A DNA stretch of 64,000 bases from UBA6163 sp041753075 (GTDB lineage: Bacteria > Planctomycetota > Planctomycetia > Pirellulales > Pirellulaceae). Shown here one piece after another: positions 1 through 8,783 of this stretch. The notes below the pieces were generated by a model. The model saw only the letters and a program-made list of their open reading frames with translations, was not told the origin of the DNA and made no database searches. Location of the stretch: contig JBGSVE010000057.1 of the NCBI GenBank assembly GCA_041753075.1, positions 11,957-75,956 of the forward strand, written 5' to 3'. The stretch's first letter is position 1. Each line of letters opens with the position of its first letter. Position numbers and translations under genes: made by a program.

Positions 1-604
1 CGAGTTGTCGCAGCCAATCGCCGTGCTTGATGCTAAAGATTGGTCGGCAACCAAGGCGGCGGTTGAGAAAGCTGTGGCCGAGTTCGGTGTGCTCAACGGT
101 GCGGTGAATTTGGCGGGTTCAGTCTTATTGAAACCGGCGCACTTGACGACGCCAGACGAATGGCGCGAGACGGTCGATCAAAACCTGACCACGGCGATGG
201 GGTTGGTGAAGTACGCCGCACCGGCGATGCGCAGCGGCGGCGGTTCGATCGTGCTAATGAGCAGCGGTGCGGCGGCGATTGGATTGCCTAGCCACGAAGC
301 CATTGCCGCAGTGAAGGCTGGCATCGAGGGCTTGGTCCGCTCCGCTGCGGCAACGTATTGTTCAGCAAACATACGAATTAACGCGGTCGCGCCGGGGCTG
401 ACGCAAACGCCGCTGACAAAACGCATTTGGGAAAACCAGCGCGGAGCCGATGCGTCACGCGCGATGCATCCGCTGGGGCGATTGGGTGAACCAAGCGACA
501 TTGCCTCCGCGATTGCTTGGTTGCTTGATCCGGCCCAAACTTGGATCACGGCGCAAACCATCGCGGTCGATGGCGGCTTGAGTACGCTCAAGGCCGGTCG
601 CTAA
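1..604 (+). CDS. SDR family oxidoreductase, 5' end cut by window edge
   Basis: The frame is open from the window edge, so the N-terminal TGxxxGIG nucleotide-binding loop lies outside. About 200 C-terminal residues are visible: an NNAG-like 'NLAG', the helix with the conserved Asn ('DQNLTT'), a 'SSGAAAIG' stretch carrying the catalytic Ser, 'RINAVAPGLTQTPLT' and the C-terminal 'TIAVDGG'. These are classical short-chain dehydrogenase/reductase landmarks. The Tyr of YxxxK is absent: the segment reads 'EAIAAVKAGIEGL', so Ile stands where Tyr is expected while the Lys is kept. The substrate cannot be told. The gap gene follows on the same strand after about 230 bp. Confidence 0.85.
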   Translation, partial: ELSQPIAVLDAKDWSATKAAVEKAVAEFGVLNGAVNLAGSVLLKPAHLTTPDEWRETVDQNLTTAMGLVKYAAPAMRSGGGSIVLMSSGAAAIGLPSHEAIAAVKAGIEGLVRSAAATYCSANIRINAVAPGLTQTPLTKRIWENQRGADASRAMHPLGRLGEPSDIASAIAWLLDPAQTWITAQTIAVDGGLSTLKAGR

Positions 605-683
605 GTTTTATACGATGCGCCGCCGTCGTGCTGTTATGACGACCGCGCGGCTTAGAAACAGTGCTTTGATTCGTACCGGGGGC

Positions 684-713
684 TGGTGAACGGCGGTGGT
701 TGTGTCCTATAAT
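684..713 (+). promoter_or_regulatory. Candidate sigma-70-type promoter for gap
   Basis: A perfect TATAAT lies at 708-713, with a weak -35-like TGGTGA at 684-689, in the 230-bp gap before the GAPDH start. Position and strand fit. The -35 match is poor and planctomycete promoters are not well defined, so this is only a candidate. Confidence 0.25.
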
Positions 714-834
714 CCGTGACCGCCGGCAATCGTTTTGGGCCGGGAAAAACCGCAAAAGACGAAATATTTCAGCCCGTCGTAATAGTGGCTGAGCGGTCGC
801 CCTTAGGTTTGGTTTCTTGGGAGTTTGAATCACC

Positions 835-1863
835 GTGGCAATTCGAGTCGCAATCAACGGGTTTGGTCGTATCGGTCGCTTGACGTTCCGCAATTTGATG
901 GAGCGATCCAGCGAATTTGAGGTCGTGGCAGTGAACGATCTGACAGACAACCAAACCTTGGCAACCTTGCTGAAGTATGACAGCACCCACGGGCGCTATC
1001 CGGGAACCGTCGAGTACGACGACAATTTCTTGATCGTTGATGGTAAGAAAATCCACGCGTTAGCCGAACGCAGCCCCGCGGCATTGCCTTGGAAGGAACA
1101 CAACGTCGATATCGTGATCGAATCGACCGGATTCTTCACATCGCGCGCCGCGAATGGGAAGCCCGGCTACGACAGCCACCTCGAAGCCGGTTGCAAGAAA
1201 GTCGTCTTGAGCGCTCCGGCGAAGGACGGTGCGGACCTGACCTGCGTAATGGGTGTCAACGACAACATGTTGACGAAGGAGATGAAGTGCGTTTCCAACG
1301 CCAGTTGCACGACAAACTGCTTGGCTCCGGTTGCCAAGGTGTTGCATGAAACCTTTGGTATTGAATCAGGTTTGATGACCACGGTCCACGCCTACACCAA
1401 TGACCAAAAGGTACAAGATCAACCGCACGAAGACCTTTATCGCAGTCGCGCCGCCGCGACCAACATCATTCCGACGACCACTGGCGCGGCAAAGGCAGTC
1501 GCCCTTGTGATCCCAGAACTCAAGGGCAAGTTCACGGGGATCGCGATGCGAGTTCCCGTGCCAACGGGCAGCGTCGTTGACTTGACCGTTAACCTTAACA
1601 AGGAGACCGACGCAGAGTCGATCAACGCCGCGATGAAAGCCGCCGCCGATGGTCCGCTCAAGGGAATCCTCTACTACACAACCGATCCGCTGGTCAGCAG
1701 CGACATCATTCACGATCCGCACAGCAGTATTTTTGCCGCTGACTTCACCCAGGTTCTTGGTGGCAAAGGCAAATTTGCCAAGGTCATCAGTTGGTACGAC
1801 AACGAGTGGGGTTATAGCTGTCGCACCGCCGACCTGGTGGCCAAGCTCGGCACGATGATGTAG
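835..1863 (+). CDS. gap: Type I glyceraldehyde-3-phosphate dehydrogenase
   Basis: Cytoplasmic glycolytic and gluconeogenic enzyme that oxidises glyceraldehyde-3-phosphate to 1,3-bisphosphoglycerate with NAD(P). The 342-residue protein has family length. The N-terminal Rossmann motif is 'INGFGRIGRL'. The active site is 'SNASCTTNC', with catalytic Cys158. The C-terminus has 'WYDNEWGYSCR'. The start is GTG, placed by the N-terminal MAIRVAINGFGR pattern, with GGGAG about 11 bases upstream. It appears to be transcribed alone, with its own upstream gap and a convergent gene downstream. Confidence 0.97.
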   Translation: MAIRVAINGFGRIGRLTFRNLMERSSEFEVVAVNDLTDNQTLATLLKYDSTHGRYPGTVEYDDNFLIVDGKKIHALAERSPAALPWKEHNVDIVIESTGFFTSRAANGKPGYDSHLEAGCKKVVLSAPAKDGADLTCVMGVNDNMLTKEMKCVSNASCTTNCLAPVAKVLHETFGIESGLMTTVHAYTNDQKVQDQPHEDLYRSRAAATNIIPTTTGAAKAVALVIPELKGKFTGIAMRVPVPTGSVVDLTVNLNKETDAESINAAMKAAADGPLKGILYYTTDPLVSSDIIHDPHSSIFAADFTQVLGGKGKFAKVISWYDNEWGYSCRTADLVAKLGTMM

Positions 1864-1902
1864 GCGGTAATGATCTGTTTCATTCCGAAGGACTTGTTTT
1901 CA

Positions 1903-1928
1903 CTTCCGCCGGGCTTGCCCGGTCGAAG
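1903..1928. terminator. Hairpin between convergent genes
   Basis: CTTC-CG-CCGGG-CTTG-CCCGG-TC-GAAG forms a two-part stem between gap and the convergent minus-strand gene. No T-run follows, so a role as a bidirectional terminator is only suggested by position. Confidence 0.3.
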
Positions 1929-1964
1929 CGTTAACGGTGGGTACCGGTATTCCAAACGCCTTTA

Positions 1965-2414
1965 TCAATTTTGAGTTGGTCGCAGGATTCTTTCTAACGC
2001 TAACTGATTTTGCTTGGCATCAAATACCGCGACAACCGGTATTTGAAAACCGTATTCAACGACCGATTCGATTTCGCCTTCGGTTAGTTCATGCGTTTTG
2101 GCAGGCGAGTGCATGATGACTTCACCGGCAATGAATTCAGCTTTGCCAGCGGGTGTCAGCCCGTCGCGAAAAGCTTCGCGACGACGTTGTTCATCGCGCA
2201 GTTGCGAATCGATGCTTTCGGCAATTCGCGGCAGATCAGGTCGCGACATGAGCGACGCCACTTCGGATTCTTCCAGCATGGGCACATTTCCATCAATTGG
2301 AAACAAATAGCAACAAGCACCGGCTTTCACGCCACTATCAGCTTCTAAGATTGTAGCCGCAAAGTATCCCGCTAGGATCGAACGAAAATAGGTCGCTGGG
2401 GCTTCCAGCCACAT
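1965..2414 (-). CDS. Hypothetical protein with a weak Uma2/DUF820-like segment
   Basis: A 149-residue protein not firmly recognised. The ATG overlaps the stop of the upstream PEP-CTERM gene as TAATG, which suggests translational coupling. A central stretch ('KAEFIAGEVIMHSPAK') resembles the start of Uma2 (DUF820) proteins, but the remaining 40 residues are too short for a complete nuclease-like fold. It may therefore be a truncated or rearranged Uma2 gene. The N-terminal part (a Cys-Cys pair and an acidic helix) gives no family clue. Coding status rests mainly on the uninterrupted frame and the coupled start. Confidence 0.5.
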   Translation of the reverse strand: MWLEAPATYFRSILAGYFAATILEADSGVKAGACCYLFPIDGNVPMLEESEVASLMSRPDLPRIAESIDSQLRDEQRRREAFRDGLTPAGKAEFIAGEVIMHSPAKTHELTEGEIESVVEYGFQIPVVAVFDAKQNQLALERILRPTQN

Positions 2415-3220
2415 TAACGGGCGGAGCGTCGTCGAACACAGCGCGCCAACCCCAATGCACCGGCGATGATTAACCAGCTAGGTTCGGGGACGGCCGTGAG
2501 ACTCAATTTGAGCGCGTCGTAGGAATCGCCGTTGAAGCGAAAACGCAGATAGGTGTCGGCCTCCCAAGCCAACAGTTGCGATTGGCTCGCGGTGATCAAG
2601 CCATCGCTGTCGCCGGGAAGCGGTGTAAATTGGGTGCCGTTACTGATGCCGACAAACGATTCGATTGGTCCGAATTGGTCGGTTCCGGCGGTGGCTCCAA
2701 CGTAGGCAAAGACGATATCGTCTTTGCGGAAATCAGTACCGCGAATCGTGGTATCGGTCTCGAACCATAACGCCTGAATGCTGCGATCCGTCGGCGGCAG
2801 CGTATCGCCAGCCACCAGTTCGTTGAACAGTCTCGCACGTTGCCATGTCACGCCCAAGTAGCTGCCGGGGACCGAGTGATTGATGATCGCGTTATCGGCG
2901 GAGGGCTCGAAGACGATGTCGTCCCAGAGTGGCGAGATGCGAGCAACGGTTTGCGAGCCGCCGGCAACAGGAAAGAAGTCCCCATTGTTGGAGAAATTCA
3001 GATTGCCATTTTCCGCGACGTAAATGTCAGCGACGGATTGGCCATAAAACAACCCGCCGAAGTTGTTTTGTGAAAAGAGCACGGTGGCGTCGTCATCGAA
3101 GTTACTGCTAGTAAACAACAAGGTTCCACCATCGGGTTCGACCAGCAGCGCTGCACATGCCCGTTGCGATTGGATTGCGGCGATGAGCGACAAGCACAAA
3201 ATTAAAAAAGGCAAACGCAT
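2414..3220 (-). CDS. PEP-CTERM sorting-domain exported protein
   Basis: A 268-residue exported protein. An N-terminal signal peptide (about residues 1-23) is followed by a beta-rich region with 'NGNLNFSNNGDF' and 'PLWDDI', resembling NIDO-type extracellular domains. The C-terminus has the PEP-CTERM signature: 'VPEPSW', a short hydrophobic helix and an Arg-rich tail 'RCVRRRSAR'. Such proteins are thought to be processed by exosortase and sent to the cell surface or extracellular matrix; no exosortase gene is in the window. It is divergent from the amidotransferase gene across a 100-bp gap. Confidence 0.85.
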   Translation of the reverse strand: MRLPFLILCLSLIAAIQSQRACAALLVEPDGGTLLFTSSNFDDDATVLFSQNNFGGLFYGQSVADIYVAENGNLNFSNNGDFFPVAGGSQTVARISPLWDDIVFEPSADNAIINHSVPGSYLGVTWQRARLFNELVAGDTLPPTDRSIQALWFETDTTIRGTDFRKDDIVFAYVGATAGTDQFGPIESFVGISNGTQFTPLPGDSDGLITASQSQLLAWEADTYLRFRFNGDSYDALKLSLTAVPEPSWLIIAGALGLARCVRRRSAR

Positions 3221-3320
3221 CTCGATCCTTCATTGCGTGGTCATGAACCAGCAAGTTTATCCAGCTGGTTATGATGCGTCGAGGTTGATTGCTGCGTTGC
3301 GTTTCCGTGGGGCGATTGTG

Positions 3321-4142
3321 ATGTGCCGATTGTTTGCCGTGCGTGCCAGCCACTCCCGTGGGTATGCCGCCGAATTGCTCGACAGCGAGAATGCGCTGAT
3401 TTGTCAAAGTCGCTGTGACTACCTTGGCCGCGACCACAGCGATGGTTGGGGTGTGGCGTATTATCGTGGCAACGAGGCGATCGTGCGCCGCAGCGTGACG
3501 GCGGCGGGATCGGATCTCAATTTTGACTTCGCATGTCGCGAGGCGAAGTCGGGGACGCTGGTGGTTCATGTTCGGCGAGCGTCCAAGGGGGTTCGCTCGC
3601 CGGCGAATTGTCATCCGTTTGTGCATGGACGCTGGACGTTCATGCACAACGGCACAATTACCGCGATCGAGGCGCTGCGTGAATCGATGTTGAGCGAGTT
3701 GACGTTGTCGCTGCGCAAACGAGTCCAGGGACAAACCGACAGCGAATTGTTGTTCTATTGGTTGCTGCGTCGCCTTGGCCAACAGCACGCAATGAAGGGC
3801 GATCGCTGCTTAAGTCTGGCCAAAATGCGACAGGTGATTGCGTCGTCATTGGCTGAATTGGACCAACGAAACGACGCCTGCGAATCGCCCCGCCAAGTTG
3901 CCGGTACGGCCAAATTAAATGTCGTGCTGACCAATGGCGGCGTCATGGTCGCCAGCCGCATGCGCAATTCGCTGTTCTGGCTGCAGCGCGAACAACTCAA
4001 CCCTGGCGGGCGAGACTTTCGCGCCTGCCTGATCGCATCGGAACCGATTGCGGGCGAACCTTGGCAGGAAGTCGACGACTTGAGCGTAATGTCGGTTTCC
4101 AGCGGCGGCGTCGTGGTTCACCAGTGGATCGAGTATCCTTAA
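3321..4142 (+). CDS. Class II glutamine amidotransferase (YafJ/EgtC-like)
   Basis: A 273-residue N-terminal-nucleophile glutamine amidotransferase domain standing alone. The start at 3321 makes Cys2 the N-terminal nucleophile ('MCRLFAVRAS'), as the family needs; longer upstream starts would bury it. Further motifs are 'SDGWGVAYY', 'VHVRRASKG' and 'NCHPF...WTFMHNG'. The acceptor reaction of this YafJ-like group is poorly defined. A G-rich stretch (TGGGG) lies about 10 bases upstream. The stop is only 4 bases before the RNase R start, so the two genes are probably one operon. Confidence 0.88.
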   Translation: MCRLFAVRASHSRGYAAELLDSENALICQSRCDYLGRDHSDGWGVAYYRGNEAIVRRSVTAAGSDLNFDFACREAKSGTLVVHVRRASKGVRSPANCHPFVHGRWTFMHNGTITAIEALRESMLSELTLSLRKRVQGQTDSELLFYWLLRRLGQQHAMKGDRCLSLAKMRQVIASSLAELDQRNDACESPRQVAGTAKLNVVLTNGGVMVASRMRNSLFWLQREQLNPGGRDFRACLIASEPIAGEPWQEVDDLSVMSVSSGGVVVHQWIEYP

Positions 4143-4146
4143 TCAC

Positions 4147-6594
4147 ATGGAAGTTTCAAACGAACTAGCCGACCGAGTTCTCAAATGGGTCGGAGCGGAC
4201 GGGTATGAGCCGTGCAAAGCAAAGCAGATTGCCACGGCGATTGGCGTTGACGACGGTGGCTATCGCGAGCTGCGGCGAGTCATCAAATCGTTGGCGTCGA
4301 AAGGAAAAATTGTCTACGGGGCCAATCATTTGATTCTTGGCCTGGGCGAGCCAGCGGAGCAGAGTGCGCCGGCGAAACGCAAACGTCCACCAAAGCGATC
4401 GGCATCATCCAGCGGTAACAATGGCGACCGCGACGATGCGACTGGGAATCAAACCGCTGAGCCCGCAGCGAGTCACGAGGCCAGTGAGTCAAACGATTCG
4501 ACGCGTCCGCCGAAAGAGCCTAAACGCGTCCGCGGGACTTTTCGTTTAGCGATGGGCGGGTTTGGGTTTCTGCGGCCCGGCAGCGGCAGCGAAGATGCCG
4601 ATTCACCAGATGATATTTTTGTGCCGCCCGGTTCAACCGGAGGCGCACTCGACGGCGATACGGTCGAAGTCGTTTTGCGACCACGATCGGATCGCCGTGG
4701 AGATGATGTCGAAGGCGTTGTCAACAAGATTTTGCTGCGCGGTCGACGGCAATTCACCGGCACGTTTGAACTTAAGGGCGGCCAGGCGTTGGTTCACCTT
4801 GACGGTGTTCCCTACGATCGTCCGGTTGTCGTCGGCGACGTGCGCGGGTTGCCGCTTGAAGGCGATGAGAAGGTATTCGTCGAGTTGGTCGAGTTTCCCG
4901 ATGCGTTTGGTGTTGGCGGTGAAGCAGTCATCTTGGAAGTGCTGGGCAAGACCAACAATCCGGCGATCGACACGTTGACAATCATGCGGCAATACGGATT
5001 GCCGGACAGTTTTCCCGAAGCGGTGCTCGACGATGCGCGAAAGCGTGCAGACGAATATAGCGACCAAGATTCTCCCGACGACATTGCCACCGCCGATGGC
5101 GGCAATCGTCGTGACTTGACCGCGCTGTTGACGATCACGATTGACCCGTTTGATGCGCGCGACTTCGACGACGCAATTTCGTTGGAACGCAACGGCGGGC
5201 GGTCAACCTTGTGGGTTCACATTGCCGACGTGTCGACGTTTGTGGTCCAGGGCAGCGTGCTTGACGAAGAAGCACAAAAGCGCGCCACCAGCGTCTACTT
5301 GCCTGACCGCGTGATTCCGATGATTCCCGAGATCATCAGTAACCACTTGGCCAGTCTGCAACCGGATCGTGTGCGTTTGACCAAGACAGTCGAGATCGAG
5401 ATCCAAGATGATGGCGTGATCACGTCGGTCGAAGTTTACAACTCGCTGATCCGCAGCGCCCTGCGGCTGAATTACGAACAGGTCGATGAGTTCATCGCTG
5501 CACCGGAGTCGATGCGGCAGTCGTGGGGCGATGCGGTTTGTGACCTACTATCGCGGATGCACAAGTTGGCGATGGAGATGCGGCGGCGGCGATTCAAACG
5601 CGGATCGCTGACGATGGATGTGCCCGAAGTCAAAATCGATCTCGACAAAAACGGCAAAGTCAAAGGCGCGCACACGGTCTCGCATACCGAAAGCCACCAG
5701 ATCATCGAAGAGTTCATGTTGGCCGCGAACCAAGCGGTGGCGACCTGGTTGGACGATCAAGAATTGCAATTCTTGCATCGCATCCACCCCGCACCGGAGC
5801 GGCGGAAACTGCGCCAGCTCGAACAATTCGCCCGCGATCTGGGGTTGCCGATTGCCAGCGTCGAAAGCCGGTTCGAGATCCAGCGAATTCTTGACTTGGT
5901 CGCCGGGACCGATCTTGAGGACGCGGTTAATTTTTCGGTTCTGCGAAGTATGAACAAGGCGATCTATGGGCCGCATCGTGAGGGCCATTACGCCTTGGAC
6001 ATGGAACATTATTGCCACTTCACCAGCCCGATCCGTCGCTATCCCGATTTGACGGTGCATCGCTTGGTCCAGAACATCATTGATAAGAAGCCAACACCCG
6101 ACGAACCGTTTTCGTCGCTGCTTAGGTTGGGGTTTCATTGCAGCGATCAAGAACGCAATGCCGCCTTGGCTGAACGCGATTTGATTTTGCTCAAGCTGCT
6201 GCACTATATGAAAAAGAAGGTTGGCCAAACGATGGAGGCGGTGATCAGCCGCGTCTTTGCCGACGGAATCCATGCGCGATGTTTGGAGCTGCCAGTTGAC
6301 GGTTTCATTCCGGTAACGTCGCTGCCCAAGGACCAATATCGGTTCGAGCGGCGGGGCCAGATGGTGGTTGGCTACAAGGAGGGGAATCAGTTCCGTTTGG
6401 GGGATCGATTGACCGTCAAGATTGCAAAGGTGGACTTACGCGAGCGTCAATTGTGGATGGAGTTTGTCTCCAAGGGCAAATCGTCGGCGCGGAAAACGTG
6501 GGCCAAGACCGCACCCGCTGCCCAGAAGGAGCGCAGCCGTAAGCCAGAGAAAGTGTCCAAGAAAAAAGCAAAAAAGAGCCGCCACAGTCGATAG
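4147..6594 (+). CDS. rnr: Ribonuclease R (3'-5' exoribonuclease)
   Basis: An 815-residue RNase II/R family exoribonuclease that degrades structured RNA 3' to 5'. Order of domains: N-terminal winged helix (about residues 1-65); low-complexity charged linker (about 70-125); cold-shock domains; RNB catalytic domain with 'DPFDARDFDD' at residues 333-342 carrying the metal-binding Asp residues, and 'HYCHFTSPIRRYPD'; C-terminal S1 domain (about 690-775); and a Lys/Arg-rich tail. Length matches E. coli RNase R (813). The ATG is 4 bases after the amidotransferase stop. Confidence 0.95.
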   Translation: MEVSNELADRVLKWVGADGYEPCKAKQIATAIGVDDGGYRELRRVIKSLASKGKIVYGANHLILGLGEPAEQSAPAKRKRPPKRSASSSGNNGDRDDATGNQTAEPAASHEASESNDSTRPPKEPKRVRGTFRLAMGGFGFLRPGSGSEDADSPDDIFVPPGSTGGALDGDTVEVVLRPRSDRRGDDVEGVVNKILLRGRRQFTGTFELKGGQALVHLDGVPYDRPVVVGDVRGLPLEGDEKVFVELVEFPDAFGVGGEAVILEVLGKTNNPAIDTLTIMRQYGLPDSFPEAVLDDARKRADEYSDQDSPDDIATADGGNRRDLTALLTITIDPFDARDFDDAISLERNGGRSTLWVHIADVSTFVVQGSVLDEEAQKRATSVYLPDRVIPMIPEIISNHLASLQPDRVRLTKTVEIEIQDDGVITSVEVYNSLIRSALRLNYEQVDEFIAAPESMRQSWGDAVCDLLSRMHKLAMEMRRRRFKRGSLTMDVPEVKIDLDKNGKVKGAHTVSHTESHQIIEEFMLAANQAVATWLDDQELQFLHRIHPAPERRKLRQLEQFARDLGLPIASVESRFEIQRILDLVAGTDLEDAVNFSVLRSMNKAIYGPHREGHYALDMEHYCHFTSPIRRYPDLTVHRLVQNIIDKKPTPDEPFSSLLRLGFHCSDQERNAALAERDLILLKLLHYMKKKVGQTMEAVISRVFADGIHARCLELPVDGFIPVTSLPKDQYRFERRGQMVVGYKEGNQFRLGDRLTVKIAKVDLRERQLWMEFVSKGKSSARKTWAKTAPAAQKERSRKPEKVSKKKAKKSRHSR

Positions 6595-7034
6595 TGCGGT
6601 TTTCGTGGCCATTACGCGTTTTCGCGAACTTCAACTCTTGAAGGCCATTTGCGGAGAACTAAGATTCCGCATCAGCCCAAGTTCGAAGCGACGTGGTGTC
6701 GAATCGGATTTGCTCACGGACGGATTTCGATCTTGTAGGCATAATCGATACCGGCGACGGAATTCATAGCATCCCTGTGGTTGCACTTTAATTTTGTTGT
6801 TTTTCGCGCCATCAATTGTCGAACCCAAAAGCCAGAGGATTGGTATTTACTTATGCAACGGCTGGTATTTATTCCTCAATGCCAAAGCGATGCTCCCTGT
6901 TTCAGTTGTGATCGGTAAATGAATCCGATGCCATCGCCCTTATCTGGTTGCACTTTTCCCATCTGAACCCCAATGCCGCAATGTTCGGCACCGGTTCAAA
7001 ATTTAGGTTTCTGTCGAGGCCTGCGAAAAAAACT
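6595..7034. other. 440-bp gap between rnr and pgsB
   Basis: No convincing gene, RNA or repeat is visible. An open frame in the pgsB frame begins at 6948, but the added 29 residues do not resemble PgsB; the start at 7035 gives the hydrophobic N-terminus expected. The pgs promoter is presumably here. Confidence 0.5.
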
Positions 7035-8293
7035 ATGAGTACTCTCTTTGTGGTGTCCTGCTTAGCAGTGGCGCTAGTCGCTAGCGGTGTAGCTGAGAAT
7101 TGGTTGCATCGCCGTCGGCTCAACCAAATTCCGATCCGCGTTCACGTCAATGGAACTCGCGGCAAGTCATCGGTCACACGGTTGATCGCGGCCGGCCTGC
7201 GGGCTGGTGGTATCCGCACGTGTGCCAAAGCGACGGGTACACTGGCGCGAATGATTTTCCCCGACGGCAGCGAAGCACCGCTGTTTCGCCCTGGCCGCAC
7301 GAACATCATCGAGCAAAAGCGAGTCGTTCGCGCCGCCGTGGCGCATGGTGCCCAGGCGCTGGTTATCGAATGCATGGCGGTTCACCCAACGTTGCAGGCG
7401 ACGTGCGAGCTGAAGCTTGTGCGCAGCACACACGGCGTTATCACCAACGCCCGCGAAGACCACATGGACGTGATGGGTCCGACGCGGTTGGATGTCGCCC
7501 GCGCATTGGCCGGGACAACGCCGGTCGGCGGCACGTTGTTCACCGCTGAGACTCGCCAAGACAGCATCAACGTCTTGGCCGAAGCGGCGCTGGACAGGGG
7601 CTCGGAGTTGAGCGTCGTTTCGCAAGGCGACGTGGCCCATATTAGCGATGCCGACATGGCGGGTTTTACTTACTTAGAACACTGCGACAACGTTGCCCTT
7701 GCGCTGCGAGTTTGCCGGAGCCTTGGCGTCGATCGCCAAACGGCTTTGCAAGGCATGTGGTCCGCCGAGCCCGACGTGGGGGCGATGCGTTGCTACCATG
7801 TTCGCGATTTGGACACGACATGGTGGTTCGTCAACGCGTTTGCGGCCAACGATCCTGAGTCAACGGGCCAAAATTGGGAAAAGGCGATTCATTGGTTCCC
7901 CCAAGCGAGTCGGCGGATTGCGGTGATCAATTGCCGCGTCGATCGCCCCGAACGCTCCGAGCAATTGGGCAACGCGTGCGCAATCTGGGCGCCAGCGGAT
8001 CGCTATATCATCACCGGCACCGGAACCGACGTTTTTCTGCGCACCGCGATTGCGGCAGGCTTGGATTCGTCGCGGTTGATTGCTTTGGGCGCGGGGGGAA
8101 TGTCGATGAAGTTGTGGCGGCGATTGGCGAAGGCGATTCGCAGCCGACTTTGGTGATGGGAATGGGCAATATCGCGGGTGTCGGAATGCCTCTGGCTGAA
8201 TTCTTCCAAACACGCGAAGATACCGGACGTCGCGTTCCGGTTACGACGATGCCGTTGGCTGCAATGCCAACCCTGGTGCTGCAAGAGGCATGA
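7035..8293 (+). CDS. pgsB: Poly-gamma-glutamate synthase PgsB, frameshifted
   Basis: ATP-dependent amide ligase of poly-gamma-glutamate synthesis, related to Mur ligases and folylpolyglutamate synthase. An N-terminal membrane helix (about residues 1-18) precedes the P-loop 'NGTRGKSSVTRL'. 'TGTLARM', 'ECMAVHPTLQ', 'EDHMDVMGPT' and 'FAANDPEST' match B. subtilis PgsB. The initial frame ends at 8156 with an unrelated tail after residue 353 or so. The family's C-terminal 'LVMGMGNIAG' segment lies in the -1 frame, ending at 8293. The switch falls at a G6 run (8093-8098): seven Gs would restore one frame of about 419 residues. This is either a sequence error, a real mutation, or programmed -1 slippage on G GGG GGA. 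Confidence 0.88.
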
Positions 8294-8300
8294 TTTTTCT

Positions 8301-8783
8301 GTGGAAACGTTGGTCGTATCGATCGCCGTTGGGCTGGTCGTCAGTTTGTTGTTTACCGAAGCCTTCGGTTTGACCGTGGGCGGAATGATCGTGCCGGGCT
8401 ACCTAGCACTTTACCTCAACCAACCGCTAACCATTCTGCTGACCGTCGCGGCAGCCTTTGCGACATGGGGTTTGGTGCGATTGGTCCATCGCTACACCAT
8501 CCTGTACGGACGTCGGCGAGTCGTGATCACGATGGTGATTGGGTTCGCCGTCGGGATGGCAATTCGTTTGATCATTGCTGGCGTCAATCAAGCAATCGCG
8601 GATTCCGCGTCGGGCTCTGACCCCGCGGCGGCGATGGCTGCCGTGGTCGGATTTATCATTCCCGGCCTGATTGCATTGTGGATGGATCGCACCGGGCCAA
8701 TCATGACGTTGTCGCCATTGTTGGTGGCATCGGTCGTCGTGCGATTGGTGCTGATCGCCGCGGGGCTGGAGCAGTGGTCATGA
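8301..8783 (+). CDS. pgsC: Poly-gamma-glutamate biosynthesis membrane protein PgsC
   Basis: A 160-residue integral membrane partner of PgsB, with four or five hydrophobic helices. 'GMIVPGYLALYLNQP', 'ILYGRRR' and 'GFIIPGLIA' line up with B. subtilis PgsC (149 residues). The chosen start is GTG at 8301, with AGAGG at 8284-8288. Longer upstream starts give a Cys/Arg-rich leader that overlaps pgsB and looks non-coding. The stop overlaps the pgsW ATG as ATGA. Confidence 0.92.
   Translation: METLVVSIAVGLVVSLLFTEAFGLTVGGMIVPGYLALYLNQPLTILLTVAAAFATWGLVRLVHRYTILYGRRRVVITMVIGFAVGMAIRLIIAGVNQAIADSASGSDPAAAMAAVVGFIIPGLIALWMDRTGPIMTLSPLLVASVVVRLVLIAAGLEQWS

Noticed and set aside
3063..3320. N-terminal extension of the class II amidotransferase
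   Set aside because: It would place the nucleophile Cys internally and runs antisense over the PEP-CTERM gene start; ATG at 3321 gives Cys2.
5548..6336. 262-residue antisense ORF in rnr
   Set aside because: Shadow of the RNB catalytic domain coded on the plus strand.
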